This document shows positions 34,636 to 46,192 of a DNA stretch of 64,000 bases, one piece after another. Every line of letters begins with the position of its first letter. Positions within the stretch are counted from its first letter, which is position 1. The notes below the pieces were generated by a model. The model was not told where the DNA came from, did no database searches, and saw only the letters and a list, made by a program, of their open reading frames with translations. Source of the stretch: Lactarius indigo (lineage: Eukaryota; Basidiomycota; Agaricomycetes; Russulales; Russulaceae); the NCBI GenBank assembly GCA_025766275.1, contig JAFKAC010000005.1, positions 2,294,001 to 2,358,000 on the forward strand, in the 5' to 3' direction. Position numbers and translations under genes: made by a program.

Positions 34636-35575
34636 CCGCTCAACACCGTTGCCTAAGTACAGTTAGCAAGCCGAAGTGCAGTTATCTGACAATGAGGTGT
34701 CAAGTGTTGATGACGGACGCTGGCTTGCTTAGAGTCCTCTTATTTTTCGAATTGCTGTTTGCGAGATGGATAGGCCCGTCACTGGTCCGCTTCGGAACTT
34801 GTAGTACCTGAGGAAATGCCACTCTTCAGTGTATGGAAAGAGAAGGCGGAGGAACCGGCGCACCGCTCCAATCAAGGCTTTTATTTTTTGTTAGTGGTTC
34901 CATTTCCGCGCAATTTGGTACAGAGCTCTATGTAGCACTTCGCTATGAGGTATTACTATGCCTCCCTCCGTTCCTCCTCCAGTAGGGATTCTCTTCCCTC
35001 ATCATGAGAGTCCAATAAAGGTCAAGATAACCGCTACCACCACAATTCTCACTAGAATCGCCGGTGCATTTGACATTACATCTATCGGATGACACGATCT
35101 TTGCACTTTCAGGCCAGTCTTTTCCACAATCTGACGTCCGAAATGTGTGATTAAAACAATGGAGGGCCTCCAAACTGGAAGAGGCAACATCAAGATGAAC
35201 ACTTACAACAGTCTTCATTATTTTCAACACCGGCGTAAAGATAACCTCGATTGAAGCAAAAAAGAGCGCAGCCACGGGCGGTCATATGTACCGGGTCCTT
35301 GAATGTTGCCGACCTGAGAAATCCGTCTCTAAGGTGATTGGGCATTAGACACTGGGTTCTATCATAGAAACATAGTGGGGCAAACTCACGTGACGCACCC
35401 AAGGAATTCGGGGTAGGAGTACGCAGATATGGACTATGAGCAAATTGATTCATATGTGTGCGCATATTGAGCGCTAATAGTGAACACGTACAGGCAACAT
35501 TGCCAGCAAAACTGCCAGAAGGAAACCTGCAGGTAGAAGGTTCGAGGGGTAAATCCTTGGGTAAATCATTCGCAT
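34636..35575 (-). pseudogene. WSC copy 5: WSC1 intact, WSC2 degraded
   Basis: Signal peptide (LPAGFLLAVLLAMLPV) followed by SISAYSYPEFLGCVT. The complete WSC1 core follows (FKDPVHMTARGCALFC, YAGVENNED, C-YCGKDWPESA, RCNVKCTGDSSENCGGSGYL). Readthrough ends a short way downstream. In the WSC2 remnant the first Cys is lost (WHFLRYY for WHFLGCY), with a 1-nt shift nearby. Its 3' end fuses directly to the MFS remnant. Confidence 0.72.
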
Positions 35576-37553
35576 GGAGAGAACGTGTTGGGAAAGCTTC
35601 GAGGGATGTAAAAAGGTTCTTATGGTCTGCTGAGCCCGAAAGGAGTCCTAATCGGTGTTTCCATGATCCTCGGAAGGGTAGATGGGAGATTAGGCCTAGG
35701 AATAGGTTTTGTAGAGCTCCGAGTCGCCGAGATTTATGGCATAAAATTCTAGTATTAGCCTAGGTCCTACTGAGAAGACAACGCAACAATCAATTCTACT
35801 ATTGTCCTCACCTGCCTTCTGAATGACCGTGACGGTGTCCGTATGGATTCAAAGGGGAAATTGTTGCGCGAAGTGGACAAGACTCGGAGGACCAAGCGGA
35901 TGCCTGAGTTAGAACGTGTCACGTTACGCGTTACGCGTTACGGCATACTCCGTGACGAATTTTCACCGGCAGCGAAGCAACGGGTGCGCAACTCGCGCAA
36001 CCGTACCGTGACCGTGACCGCGGGTGTTTCAACAACAAAACCCGCGGTCGTGCCGGTGCTCCTATCTCAATCTGACAACTTAATGACGCCGTTTGAGTTT
36101 CGATGAGGGCGGTCTTTGGTGCATTCTCGCTTCTTGGTGGTTCGTAAAATCTTGGTGTATCATGGACACCTGTAACCACGCGCTGCTACTACCTGGTGCT
36201 CTCCGTTCTTGGTGATCGCAAGTCCGCTGATGGCATCTGGGCCGGTCTCCTAGTCTGTATTTGCGCTCGCAACACCTGTCATATTGGATTAGTTACGACA
36301 CGTGAAGCACACACGGGATACTGCCCCGATGAAATGGGAGGGCTTGAGCCCATCGTTGGGTCACCCATTTGCCTCGCAATTGACTGGTGCCCCCGTATTG
36401 CACTCAGGCCCTAGCAGGAGAATTTTTTGATTGACGCACTCTATGTGTTCAGCTGATGACCCACGTCACCTGGACGGCCACCAACGCCGACAGTTGTGAG
36501 GACGCTAAGGGATCCTAGTGAGTTCGAAGGTGGAGCGTGTTCCACTCCAAGTGGAAGGGAAAAGACGAGCGAGGTTAGTTTCGAGTGCCCTCGTTTGGGC
36601 CTTACTCGAACCAAGCTCGCACACAAAGTAAAAGGGGGAAAGGTGGCACGGCACTTCTATAATTCAGTACAAAGTAGAAAGTCAAGTTTAAGTACAAAAC
36701 AGCTCTGTACTTAAGAGAGGGAAAGGAAAAGGTTCCAAGAAACGCGGACAAAGGCCCACGTGGCTGACTCGGAAGCAATCGAAGATATAAAAGCGAACGG
36801 TTTCAGCTTGGGTTTCAGTTCAGCCCGAAGGCTGGCCTCATCATACCGTCAAGATGGTAAAGTGCGGCTATCATGACCACCCTGTGGATACCTTCCTTCA
36901 AGTCCTCGGTACAGTGACCAGATGACTCATTCTACAGGTACATTTGCTTCCGTAATACGACCCGAACCCGACCTACTACGTTCTCATTTTGCAATTTGCC
37001 TAGCCCCGAGGGTCTCGGCTTTCCTGACATCCCGCACAGGCGCTCAGCTTCGTGCTCATCCGAGGGGAGACTATCGTCAGGCTGTATGGAGAGAGCCTTG
37101 GGAACCTCGGGCCTTAACGAGATCACCTTTGGTGAGAACTCGGGCTGCAACACTGGTGGATTCGCAACCATCATTAGATGGAATGTAAAGTACGTCCTGT
37201 CAATCTGATGTCATATATAACACAGGCAGACTCTGGGCTCCAAAGGTCACCCGTCACCGGTTTGGGTCTGGGAACACCCAACTTTGGTGATAAATACTTG
37301 GGGAATCGAGGACTGGAACTTACGCGCGCCAAATCCAACAAACTAGCTGCCTGCTGAGCTCCGGACGTACGCAAATACTACAGAAATATTTGTAGGCTAG
37401 CTTGTTAGGAGTACTGACAGGTTGCTGATAGCGGGGCGCAAGAAACATACTGCTAGTGCTACGCGTAACTTCTCTCGTTCTCAACAAGTCCATAGTAACG
37501 TTTAGATTTCCATGGACGGTGTGGCACGTTTCTACTTGTTATACGCAGCTCCA
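35576..37553. repeat. Array spacer with an LTR-like insertion
   Basis: Carries the recurrent blocks (35810-35950, 36100-36430, 36845-36930, 37005-37150, and 37365-37553 downstream of the MFS gene). A stretch at about 36495-36843 has no counterpart in the other copies (see the separate entry). No intact gene. Confidence 0.6.
36495..36843. mobile_element. Putative solo-LTR-like insertion of about 350 bp
   Basis: Paralogous blocks at 26770, 29120 and 33370 run continuously from the accaac..gac segment to the cagg.tggtaaagtg segment. Here about 350 bp intervene. The insert starts near TGTGAGGACGC, ends near GGCCTCATCA, and contains a TATAAAAG box near 36787, consistent with an LTR. No clean 5-bp target duplication could be fixed, so the exact borders and class are uncertain. 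Confidence 0.45.
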
Positions 37554-39598
37554 TCAAACAGCGAACTTGGATTTTTGGCGCAGTCTCGCGCCAACTCGGT
37601 AGAAGATGAAACTATTACGCACGGGAAATTAGCAACACTGAACAGTTGAAAACACCACAAGATTTCTCACGGAAGCGGCGCAATAAGTGCAGCTATACCT
37701 CCAAGAAGCACCGTTGCACCGCCTATGCCCATTCTGTGATATATTTGATCTGTGAACAACGGGAACGCAGCTCCAAACGTCGAGCGCATTGCAGTGTTGC
37801 CAGCCATCGCAGATGCCGCAACTGGGCGGTAAGCAACGACGAGATACGAAACAGACGAGGTGAAGACGAAGTAGGCTCCAGTGCCAAAGGGAACGGACGC
37901 GATGATAGGTGCTATCCAATGGATACGAAAGTACGCGGTGAAGGCTATGGAGAAGAGGCTCGCTGAGACGAGGACCGCTCCGGCTTGGCCAATGAGAAGG
38001 CGGAATTCGGGTGGCGGGTCTCCGTGTTTCTTGGCGAACAACCTATAGCATCTGTAGCACGGTGAGACAGAATAGATAAGAAGGACGGGGGTAGGTAACG
38101 CTACCGATTCCAGAATGGCGTTGTCGCAAGGCCAATGAAGACCCCGGCTCCAGTGCCAATGAAAGTCAAGCCGGTCATCTGGATAGAAAAATGGTGCACA
38201 TCCATGAAAATTATGGGGAATGCTTCAAACGTCAGGTACATGAGTCCCATAGTGAATGAGGTCCTAGAGAATCACTGGCGTTAACTCCAGGGCTGCGCAA
38301 TCAGCGAATTTACCAAAGGTCTATCAAGAGGGCCATGGGGTCAAAAAAGAGAAGCTCTGAAAACAAGCTTGAGCACGCGTATGTGAGGAGTCAAACGCTG
38401 TACGTACGGAATGGCCTGTAGCAACTGGAAACGATCGACTGCCCCAACCGGAAATTCTCTCTCTCGATTGGCGCATAATACCGTGCATCGCCGGAGGTTT
38501 TTCGCAGACTGCTTGGTTTCGTTTCATTCCTTGACATCAAGAAGGGTTTTTTTTTTTTTTTGTTGACGTACCGTTGCGCCTTCTGCTTAAGGATAACTGG
38601 GATGTATGTTTCGGGGACGAACTAAATCACCGTAAAAATCGTGCTGCACAGCGTTTTGGGGGACTGACATAGATTATAGCCACTACTTCGACGAATGACC
38701 AGATGATAAGGACATAATACGTCCATCTCCAGCTGGCATTCTGGTTGATGAACCTAAAGACAGACATAAATAATAGAAAGACGTGGAAAAGTGAAGTTGG
38801 CTCGCCCACTGTAGATGGGTGAGAGTTGTGAGCCAATGAATGGAGATACAGAATAGACAGCCATCGGACTGGTGTAGGAGAGACCAAAGTCAAGTTAATT
38901 GACCGGATGTGGAGAACGAGAAGACGTACGTTCCAACTTGTGCGTTTGGGAACATGTCGCTGATGCTCCCACCAGCAACACTGAAGAAAGCCGCGGCACA
39001 AAATCCCATGACGAAACGAAATATGAGATAAACAGCTCCATAGAGGGGGGGTAATGAATATACGGTTACCAAAAAAAGAGGACGTTTCAAGCTTACCAAT
39101 ATGAGGCGCAAAGGCGACGGGGAATGTAGAAACAAAAGAAATTAGGAAGGACACCCGATAGATGATCCTTCGCCCGTATACCTCGGACAACGGTCCCGCG
39201 AGGAGAGGACCGATACCGAGACCCAGGAGAAACATACTAATAGCTAGAGTCGCCACTTCTTTTCCCACACGAAAATCTTGCGACACAGCATTTATAGTGA
39301 ATGCTGGCTGCCAGTGCGGACAGAGGCGGTAAGCAAATTTGACATTTGAAAGTTAATCAAAAAGAAATCTTACAGATGAGGAGGTGCAGCCCGAATAGAG
39401 TGCTCCAAATGAAATGGTCATCACTGCGAGCCAGCGGCGAAGAAGGGACAGTCTCTGAGGATCATCTTCTGGTTCGAGCCGAACCTCATATCCATTCTCA
39501 GAGGAACAAGTTGACCTAGGCTCGTTCACATCAGGCAAGACTTTACTGTCCTCCTCGAGAGCAAGGGGAGCGCCTGAGACGGTGGAAGAGAGCACCAT
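37554..39598 (-). CDS. MFS transporter, DHA1 (TPO/QDR-like) drug or polyamine exporter
   Basis: About nine exons chain in phase. The N-terminal cytoplasmic segment (VLPDVNEPRSTCSSENGYEV) is followed by FGALYSGCTSS. Then come AFTINAVSQDFRVGKEVATL, MFLLGLGIGPLLAGPLSEVY (with GRR, the MFS motif A region), FRFVMGFCAAAFFSVAGGSI, FINQNASWRWTYYVLIIWSF, FVPETYIPVILKQKAQR and TSGDARYYAPIERENF. The C-terminal half is PMALLIDLW, YLTFEAFPIIF and the segments shared with 33917..34635. A final intron (CC|GTGAG...TAG|T) restores FIFYRVGARLRQKSKFAV-stop. All twelve membrane segments appear present. The ATG at 39598 is preferred; one at 39673 adds a hydrophobic leader unusual for the family. It lies just downstream of WSC copy 6 on the same strand. 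Confidence 0.85.
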
Positions 39599-39779
39599 CG
39601 ACAAGAGAAGAGCGACGAAAGTCACGAAACATCCAGCTCCCAGAAGAGCGGGCTTTAGTATCGCACCACACATACATAGACAAGAGCAGCGTGAAGGTCG
39701 GAGATCATCTATATACTAAGCACCTAGGATAAATGAAGTATACAATCGCTAGGAGGAGGTCTTTTTTTTTTGAACAAGC

Positions 39780-40124
39780 GATGTATTGGTTAGCAAGAGA
39801 TGGTAACTAGGTTACCTAACAATCCTATCTAACGCGCTAATGCGAACCTTGGGGGGGCTCGAAAAGGGCAGCTGCAACGGCACCAGGCCGGCCCCGTTAA
39901 GGTCCCCCCTACTTTGCCCTGTCGCAGTTCTGCAACTACTACCGGGGGGCATCTTAGTAGTAGCCCGTCTTCATGGTGTATCGTGTTCATATCCATGCTG
40001 CGACTGGTCTGGCTTGTAACTAAGCCAGGACATAAATGGATTCCAAAAGAAAAAAAGATGAAAGGAGACGACGCTCATGCTCAGGCAAAAAATTACCGCG
40101 CAGCCCGCGCTGCAGATGTATTGG
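39780..40124. mobile_element. 325-bp insertion flanked by a perfect 10-bp direct repeat
   Basis: GATGTATTGG occurs at 39780-39789 and again at 40115-40124, bracketing 39790..40114. The duplicated segment has a single uninterrupted GATGTATTGG at 48701-48710, so this is an insertion into copy A. No terminal inverted repeat was found, and no coding sequence. An internal palindrome (ggtaactaggttacc) is present. The class is unclear: a SINE-like or MULE-like element, or a solo LTR (TGG...GCA) with a 7-bp duplication, remains possible. Confidence 0.78.
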
Positions 40125-40540
40125 AAAACAAGATCAGAGAAGAGCCGCCGAGGTTAGAGTGAGTGCTTGAGCTTAGGTCTCAGTACTGTACCGTATCACA
40201 GGTTGGTGGAACAAAGTCCAGAGAGTAGTGCGAGAGTCGCACTCGGAATGATTCGTCGGGAAGGGAAGTCCGTAGACGGATTTGCATGACCGCGACAGCG
40301 CAAGAACGGGGTCCGATACCGGATAGGGGGTTGCGCTGATCCTCAGTCCCAGGGTTCAGTTCTCCAAACCGAAACAATATATTTTATGTGACACTTTTGG
40401 CTGATCGATGATAGTTGTGTTACTATACGATCTGTATACGATTGTGATATTGATGATGCTCATCCATACCACAGGTACTTGCGTTACTAACATCCTTTCC
40501 GTTTCCCTCCACTTGTGCATACAATGCGCGGCTTCAATCC

Positions 40541-41567
40541 CTAGTCGACATAGTAGCCGGTCAGAGTGTAAGGCCCACCACAGACTTCAGTGCTGTTGCC
40601 TAAGCAAGCCAACATGCAGTTCTCTGACTCTATCGTGCCCACGTTGTCAATAGTATTACCACAGTCTTGAAGGGTGAAGTTTAGTCAGGAGAGGAAAGCT
40701 TATCGAAGAGACGGAATTGAAATACATACAACAATCTCGTCCAAACTCCATACCTGCCAGAACATAACCCGAACGCTTGCACGCATCGGTGCAACTTGCA
40801 ACGCTCATGTAGTGTTGACCGCCAGTGACAGATGTTAGCTTGCTTAGAGTCCTCTTATTTTTCGAGTCGCTATTTGCGAAATGTGTAGATCCGTCACTGG
40901 TCCTCTTCCGAACAAAAAGGCAAACCGTGTATGCTTACGTGTAGCACCCGAGGAAATGCCAGTCGCCGACGTCTGGAAAGATGATAGGTGCAGGACCCGC
41001 ACCACTCCAATGAAGGTTGAGGTGATGACCGGCGCCACAAATCTCATCAGAGTTTCCAGGGCATTTGACACTGCATTCGGGGGGTAGCCCGATCTTCGCA
41101 CTTTCAGCCAAGTAGTTTCCACAATCTGGCGTCCAAAACATGTGATTTAAACAATGAAGGGCCACGAAACTGAAAGAGACAATATTGTGAAGAGCACTTA
41201 CAACAGTCTTCACCATTTTCGACGCCGGCGTAAAGATATTTTCGATGATTGCAAAACTCTACACAGCTCTCGACCGTCAAATGGGCTGAATCCTTAAACG
41301 TCGCCGATTTGAGCATGCGGTCTGATGGGTCGTCACTAATCCGATTAAGTCTCGGACAGTGGGCCCTATCACGGGAACACAGTGCGACGAACTCACGTGA
41401 AGCATCCTGGGCCAAGTAAGGTGGGTTTCGCGGATAGGAACTGTGAGCAAATTGATTGATATGTATGCGCAGATCGAGTGCTAGTATATGCGCACAGGTA
41501 CTATGACCAGCAAAACAGCCAGTTGGAAACCTGGAGGTAGAAGATGTGTGAGGCGAATCATACACAT
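40541..41567 (-). CDS. WSC copy 6: intact secreted protein with two WSC domains
   Basis: Exons join to give a signal peptide (PPGFQLAVLLVIVP), FLSAKPTLLGPGCFT, and WSC1 (FKDSAHLTVESCVEFC, YAGVENGED, C-YCGNYLAESA, CSVKCPGNSDEICG). A short linker (WSGAGPAPIIFPDVGD) leads to WSC2, beginning WHFLGCYT. WSC2 continues GGQHYMSVASCTDACKRSGY, LAGMEFGRD, C-YCGNTIDNVG, CMLACLGNSTEVCGGPYTLT and ends GYYVD-stop. Both domains have the full Cys pattern, and both use the same trick of an intron splitting the Tyr codon of the C-Y-C motif. It is the best template for the ancestral array gene. It is predicted to be extracellular and glycan-binding. Confidence 0.86.
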
Positions 41568-42609
41568 GAAGGAGAGATAAGGACGCGCTGGAAATATTTG
41601 GAGGGATGCGTCGGGGTTCTTAAAGTCTAGTGAGTTCGGCAGGAGCCTTCAAGGGAGCCTTGGTTGGTTTTTTCATGATCCTCGGGTGAACTGGACCAGA
41701 GAAGTAGACCTAGAAATCTATTATTGTTCTCACCTCACCTGATGACATCGGCACCACCACGAAGTTGTCCGTTCAAGTCCAATGGGGGGGTAGCGCTTAT
41801 AATCGAGGGAACTTTCGGGGAATGTCCGTATATAATGTGCTCCTTCTAAATTGAGATAATCGGAATCTGGTATACCCAAAAACGGATGATCATAAATCTG
41901 CTAACTTACTGTTTGTCCGGTAATTTTGTGTCACGTGTACAACTGTTCCTCCGCCTAAGTTATGTCTGCGCCTATTGACGCGATAGTTTAAGCGGAAACC
42001 ATTATGTTCTTACTACTACTCCTGGGCTCGTTGGATACCATTCAATTCAAGCGTACTACCTGCAATCTAGTTTAAGAGCCCACAATGGCAGGAAAAATAT
42101 GGAAAGGGAAGCACTGGCAAAGGTGTAACCAAGGCAAGAACCAAGGGTGTAACACCAGCATTGAACACCAGCGTGGGGCCGATGTCACTCAAGACAAGTC
42201 GAGGACGGAGTTAGGACTTCGGTATATTCCTCGAGCACAGTAAGGGATCGAGGTTACAGGAGGGTGAGAACAAAGAGGTGGATAAGATAAGATAAAGGGA
42301 AGAGAGAGACTGAGCCAAGGGGGTCACGGAAATGTAATTAGATATAGGGGGTACAAAAATCTCATAAGGCCGATAGGGAAAGGGGGGTAGGTATTTACAT
42401 AAGCGGGCGCTTGTCCGGATATGGTAGCATATACTAAATACAGCAATCGGCTTGGTAATCCACTGCCACCCCTACATACGCCTTGTCCGCCTTGTCAATA
42501 ACCACCATTGCAGGTCCAGGGAATCCTCAAGAAGCTAAGTGTTTTTTCCTCTTCCTTTTTCTTGTAAACAACCATAATTAATTTTTTTTCCTTCATAGGT
42601 TTCAAACGC
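41568..42609. other. Intergenic region, no supported gene
   Basis: The first 230 bases resemble the WSC upstream spacer (ttcttaaagtctagtgag, gatcctcgggtgaactgg), shared with 50220. The rest is unique, with no motif or coherent frame. It ends in a pyrimidine- and A/T-rich border just before the minisatellite. Confidence 0.45.
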
Positions 42610-43150
42610 GTTCTCGCTGGGCAGCACGACACCACGACACCGACGCTGCGCCGCGCCCCTACGGCACTGATGTGGTGCCAGGCCCCGACGACGCCGACGC
42701 CGCGCTGCGACTCCGCGGCACCAACGCAGCGCAGTGCCTCCACGATACCGATGTGGTGCCAGGCTTCCACGACACAGGCGCTGCGCCGCGCCCCCATGGC
42801 ACTGACGACATTGACGCCGCGCTGGGACTCCATGACACCGACGCCGTGCTGGGACTCCACGACACTGACACCGTGCGGTGCCTCCACGATACTGATGTGG
42901 TGCCAGGCCCCCACGACATAGGCACCGCGCCACTCTTCCACAGCACCGACGTGGTGCCAGGCCCCGACGACACCGTCGCTGCACTGCGACTCCATGACAC
43001 CGGCGCAGCACAGCGCCTCCATGATACCGACGTGGTGCCAGGCCCTCACGATACCAACGTGGCGCAGCACGGCACCCCGACAACACCGTCGTGGCGCCAC
43101 GACACCACGACACCAACGCCGCACCACAACGCCACAACACCGACCCCACG
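42610..43150. repeat. GC-rich minisatellite, about 27-bp period
   Basis: Imperfect tandem units around the theme ctccacgacaccgacgtggt and gccaggccc, about 20 in number. Several reading frames on both strands are fully open (plus frame: repeated LHDTDVVPGP and LHDTDAVLG; minus frames: Gly/Val/Arg-rich repeats). Simultaneous openness of opposing frames is explained by the repeat unit lacking stop triplets. I therefore call it a minisatellite, not a gene. Confidence 0.8.
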
Positions 43151-44069
43151 CCTCACTCACAACACCACAGATTTAGCTTACTGTGACAAGTAGTATATTA
43201 CTGTAGTTATATCAAGCATGAATCATAAGACATTGTTTTGACTTTTGAGTGCACGGGTGACAGGTTGCAAGGGTTCGATACCCTTGTAACCCTTGACTTA
43301 TCCTTACTCATTTGGGCGGGTATCTTTACCCCTCGCTGCTAGTAAGGGTTGTGATGGGTACGGGTACGAAAAAACACCTGTGGGTTATTCAGGCCACACG
43401 ATAGTCAGAGTTAGCGCCCTATAGGCGCCGGTACACAAAAATCTGATAAGGGACCACTATACCCCCCCTACCCCCCTAACCCGGGTATGGGCGCTTAAAA
43501 TCCCGCAACCCCCTTGGACTGAGCGACCCGTCGATTGAGGTCGCTCTATTTAACTGGTCTCCTCTGTCCCGAGTCTCTGGATAAAACACTCCTGAGCTCT
43601 GACGTGTATGAAAGTAGAAGTGCTTGACGATCAGCATGGTCGGAGCGTGCAAAAGCAGTGTCAAGAGCACACATAGACTTCTCTCGACAAAGTCTCGCTC
43701 CAGTCACGCGCGGTGACCGGTCCGTAGGGGCCGATCGCTGACCAAGTCGAGCACGGCGGTTCCCGCCGCAAGGAATGGGCCGTTTGTTTGGCGCGGGGTG
43801 GCGCAGGGTGGCAAGCGGTTGCAAACAACCCGATCGAGCTCACCCGTCGGGTTGGTCATCGAGGCCGCCCCGTCCCTTTCCTCCTTCGTCCTGCCGCCCG
43901 TGCCGCCCCGAGTTTGCCTCCTTTTGTCGTTTTCGTACCAAACAATGTAGAGAACGAATGCTGAGTGGCAGACAGTGATCATAGTCGCTATCCCCCTCAT
44001 TTAAAACCCAGCTGCACCAGTTGGAGAATCGAGGATCCTCCAGTCGCTTGTGACGCCTCCTATTTGGGG
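43151..44069. other. Upstream region of the trypsin-like gene
   Basis: No supported gene. It contains a short T-arm-like hairpin (aaggg-ttcgata-cccttg, 43262-43280) without the rest of a tRNA, and a C-rich run near 43463. The right part should hold the promoter of the gene at 44181. Confidence 0.45.
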
Positions 44070-44077
44070 TATAAAAA
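44070..44077 (+). promoter_or_regulatory. TATA box of the trypsin-like gene
   Basis: TATAAAAA lies about 105 bp upstream of the ATG at 44181, a normal fungal core-promoter spacing. Pyrimidine-rich sequence follows, as expected for the start-site region. Confidence 0.65.
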
Positions 44078-44180
44078 GGACGCTCTTCACTCTGTAGCGC
44101 TATACGACTCTCCCCTGCCAGTTCTTTGTCAACTCAACTCGCTCAACGCATTTCCTCGTCGACTGCTCAACTTCTTCGCC

Positions 44181-46192
44181 ATGTCCAACATACGCGAGTC
44201 CCTTTGTGTTTTATTGGTCTTTTTCCATACTGACCCGCCCACATCGCCCTTCTAGCAATCGACTGGGATAAACACGTCCAAAGCGATGCGTTCGACCGAG
44301 ACTGCGACATACAGTCCAAGCGTCTCTCGTCCGGCTCCAGCGGCTCTGAGTCGTACGAGAATTTCAAGCTGTGGGACAGTGACGATGCCACTAGCTTGAC
44401 TTGGGTCGACTCGTCTGACCACGGCGTTCCGAAACTAGAGGCCTATCTCTATTACCACGGCATCCGCGGCAACAGAAAACAGGCTCCGAAGCTCATCTAC
44501 AGAACGTCGACGGATGTCTTCTTGCCACCGTCCGGGCCATCGCAAGACGTTCGCAAGATGCAGCTCCTCACCGTCCACGACCATGCCAAACTCGGCAAGG
44601 ATAAGCTTTGGGCAACGATTCTTGATAAGGTTTGTGATCTTCTCGAAGCGTAGCAATCTGCGGACTGACATTCGTTCAAAGATGGTTGAGCTCTTCGACG
44701 ACAAAAAGATCAAGTTCACCTCTATCGACCTCGTTCGCTTCCGCTGGGAGGAGCAGACCAAGGGCGGTCACGACAATACCGTTATCAGTCCTGTCACCAT
44801 CTGGGTTGGAGTCTTGCCGGACAGTACAAACGGTGACGCCGCTTTTGACTCGGCTCAAGGCATTCTAGACCTCCTTAAGCGGTACGATATCGACGATATC
44901 GACGTCGCCTATCGCGAGTCCGAGGCTCAGCGTCTCTCTGGTCCCATCCTCTACGCCCCAGTCAACCACTTTCATCCACTCAGGAACGTCATGGACCGTG
45001 TCACGACTACTCTGAGCCTGCCTATCGCTGGGTTGAGGACTCTCGGTATGCAGGGCACGCTTGGGTTCTATTTCAAGATCGGCGACGATCTCTACGGCGT
45101 CACTGCACGCCACGTGCTGTTCCCAGACACGCAAGGCAATGAGGAATACAGCTATCACACTCGTAAGTTCCTTCCCTCTGTCTGCTTCCAGAAGATGAGC
45201 AGAGTTCTGACTACACCTCTACAGCCGCCCCGAAGAAGCATGTTGTCCTCATGGGCAATAAGGCGTTCGAAGACTTTCTTGCGTCGATTCAGGCCGAAAT
45301 CGGGACGTCAAAGAACAGCGTTTCTGTCTTGGAGAAAAGCGTCAATAGGTACGCGACGAGGGTAGAGGGCGGCGACCAACAGGCGGCGGAGGTCCACGCG
45401 AGGTACCAACAGCAACTGGACGACACGAAGAAGAAGATAGTCGAGCTGAAGAAGTTCTTTGCGACTTTGAAGAAGGACTGGTCGGACGTCGATAAGCGCG
45501 TCATCGGCCACGTCGTCTGGTCTCCGCCCATCACCGGCCTCAATGCCCCTCACGGCTACACGAAGGACGTGTGCGTCATCAAGTTGGATAAAGAGAAATT
45601 CTTGCCGAACTTCCGGGGAAATGCTATCGACCTGGGTGCGTGCTGACCCATCCGACTGAAAGTGCCCAGTCTAACTGTTCATATTCTAGGCGTTGAGATC
45701 CAAGCAGGCAAATTCATGAGTCTCATGTACCCTCGTGTCGAAGTTCCCTCCGAGTTTGACTACCCCGACGATCGCATCTATTTGCTCAAGGTCATTCTCG
45801 CCGCCGCCAAGATCAAAGAACCCAACAGCCAGGACAGCAAGGGCAACCCCACCCGATTCGTTATCAAGCGCGGCCTCACAACGCTCACCACCATCGGTCG
45901 TCTTAACGGTTTCGAGTCCCGCCAACGCCGCTACGGCCTCTTTGGCAACTTCGACTCGCTCGAGGCGGCCGTGTTCCCTTACGACAACGATTCGGGCCCT
46001 TTCTCTCGAGGCGGTGACTCTGGAGCTGCCATCGTTGGCGCCGACAAGGACTTCGTCGCTCAGCTCACCGGCGGTGCTGGGCCTACCGACTCTTCCGACA
46101 TCACATACGGTACTCCGATGGAATGGCTCTGGAACTGCGTCATCAAAGCCAAGTTCCGCGACGCCGTCCTCTTCTTCCCCGCTGACAACTAG
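44181..46192 (+). CDS. Trypsin-like (chymotrypsin-fold) protein with coiled-coil insertion
   Basis: Five exons in phase: 44181..44205, 44256..44629, 44682..45162, 45225..45635 and 45690..46192. The product is about 597 aa. A putative triad is visible: His in DDLYGVTARHVLFPD, Asp in KDVCVIKLDKEKF, Ser in SRGGDSGAAIVGADK. Between His and Asp lies an insertion of about 80 residues with heptad character (SVSVLEKSVNRYATRV ... YQQQLDDTKKKIVELKKFFA). The N-terminal about 180 residues are not recognised. No signal peptide is seen, so it is probably intracellular, unlike secreted trypsins. Similar intracellular trypsin-like proteins form expanded families in Agaricomycetes, and trypsin-like domains occur as effectors of fungal NLRs; a link to the NLRs here is only suggestive. 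Confidence 0.78.

Larger units (their letters stand above)
39240..41640. repeat. Segmental duplication, copy A (MFS 5' end plus WSC copy 6)
   Basis: Nearly collinear with 48160..50300 in the same orientation. It includes the MFS N-terminal exon, the intergenic spacer (gagtgcttgag, gtcgcactyggaat, gataggg) and a full WSC gene. Copy A carries a 325-bp insertion absent from copy B. Homology starts at about 39244/48163 inside the second MFS exon. Confidence 0.88.

Noticed and set aside
42495..43193. Long open frames on both strands (up to 221 codons)
   Set aside because: They are all produced by the same 27-bp minisatellite and overlap in opposing frames; no start context, splice sites or known domain.
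43255..43290. T-arm-like hairpin with TTCGATA loop, possible tRNA or tRNA-derived SINE
   Set aside because: No matching acceptor stem, D-arm or anticodon arm upstream; only an isolated hairpin.
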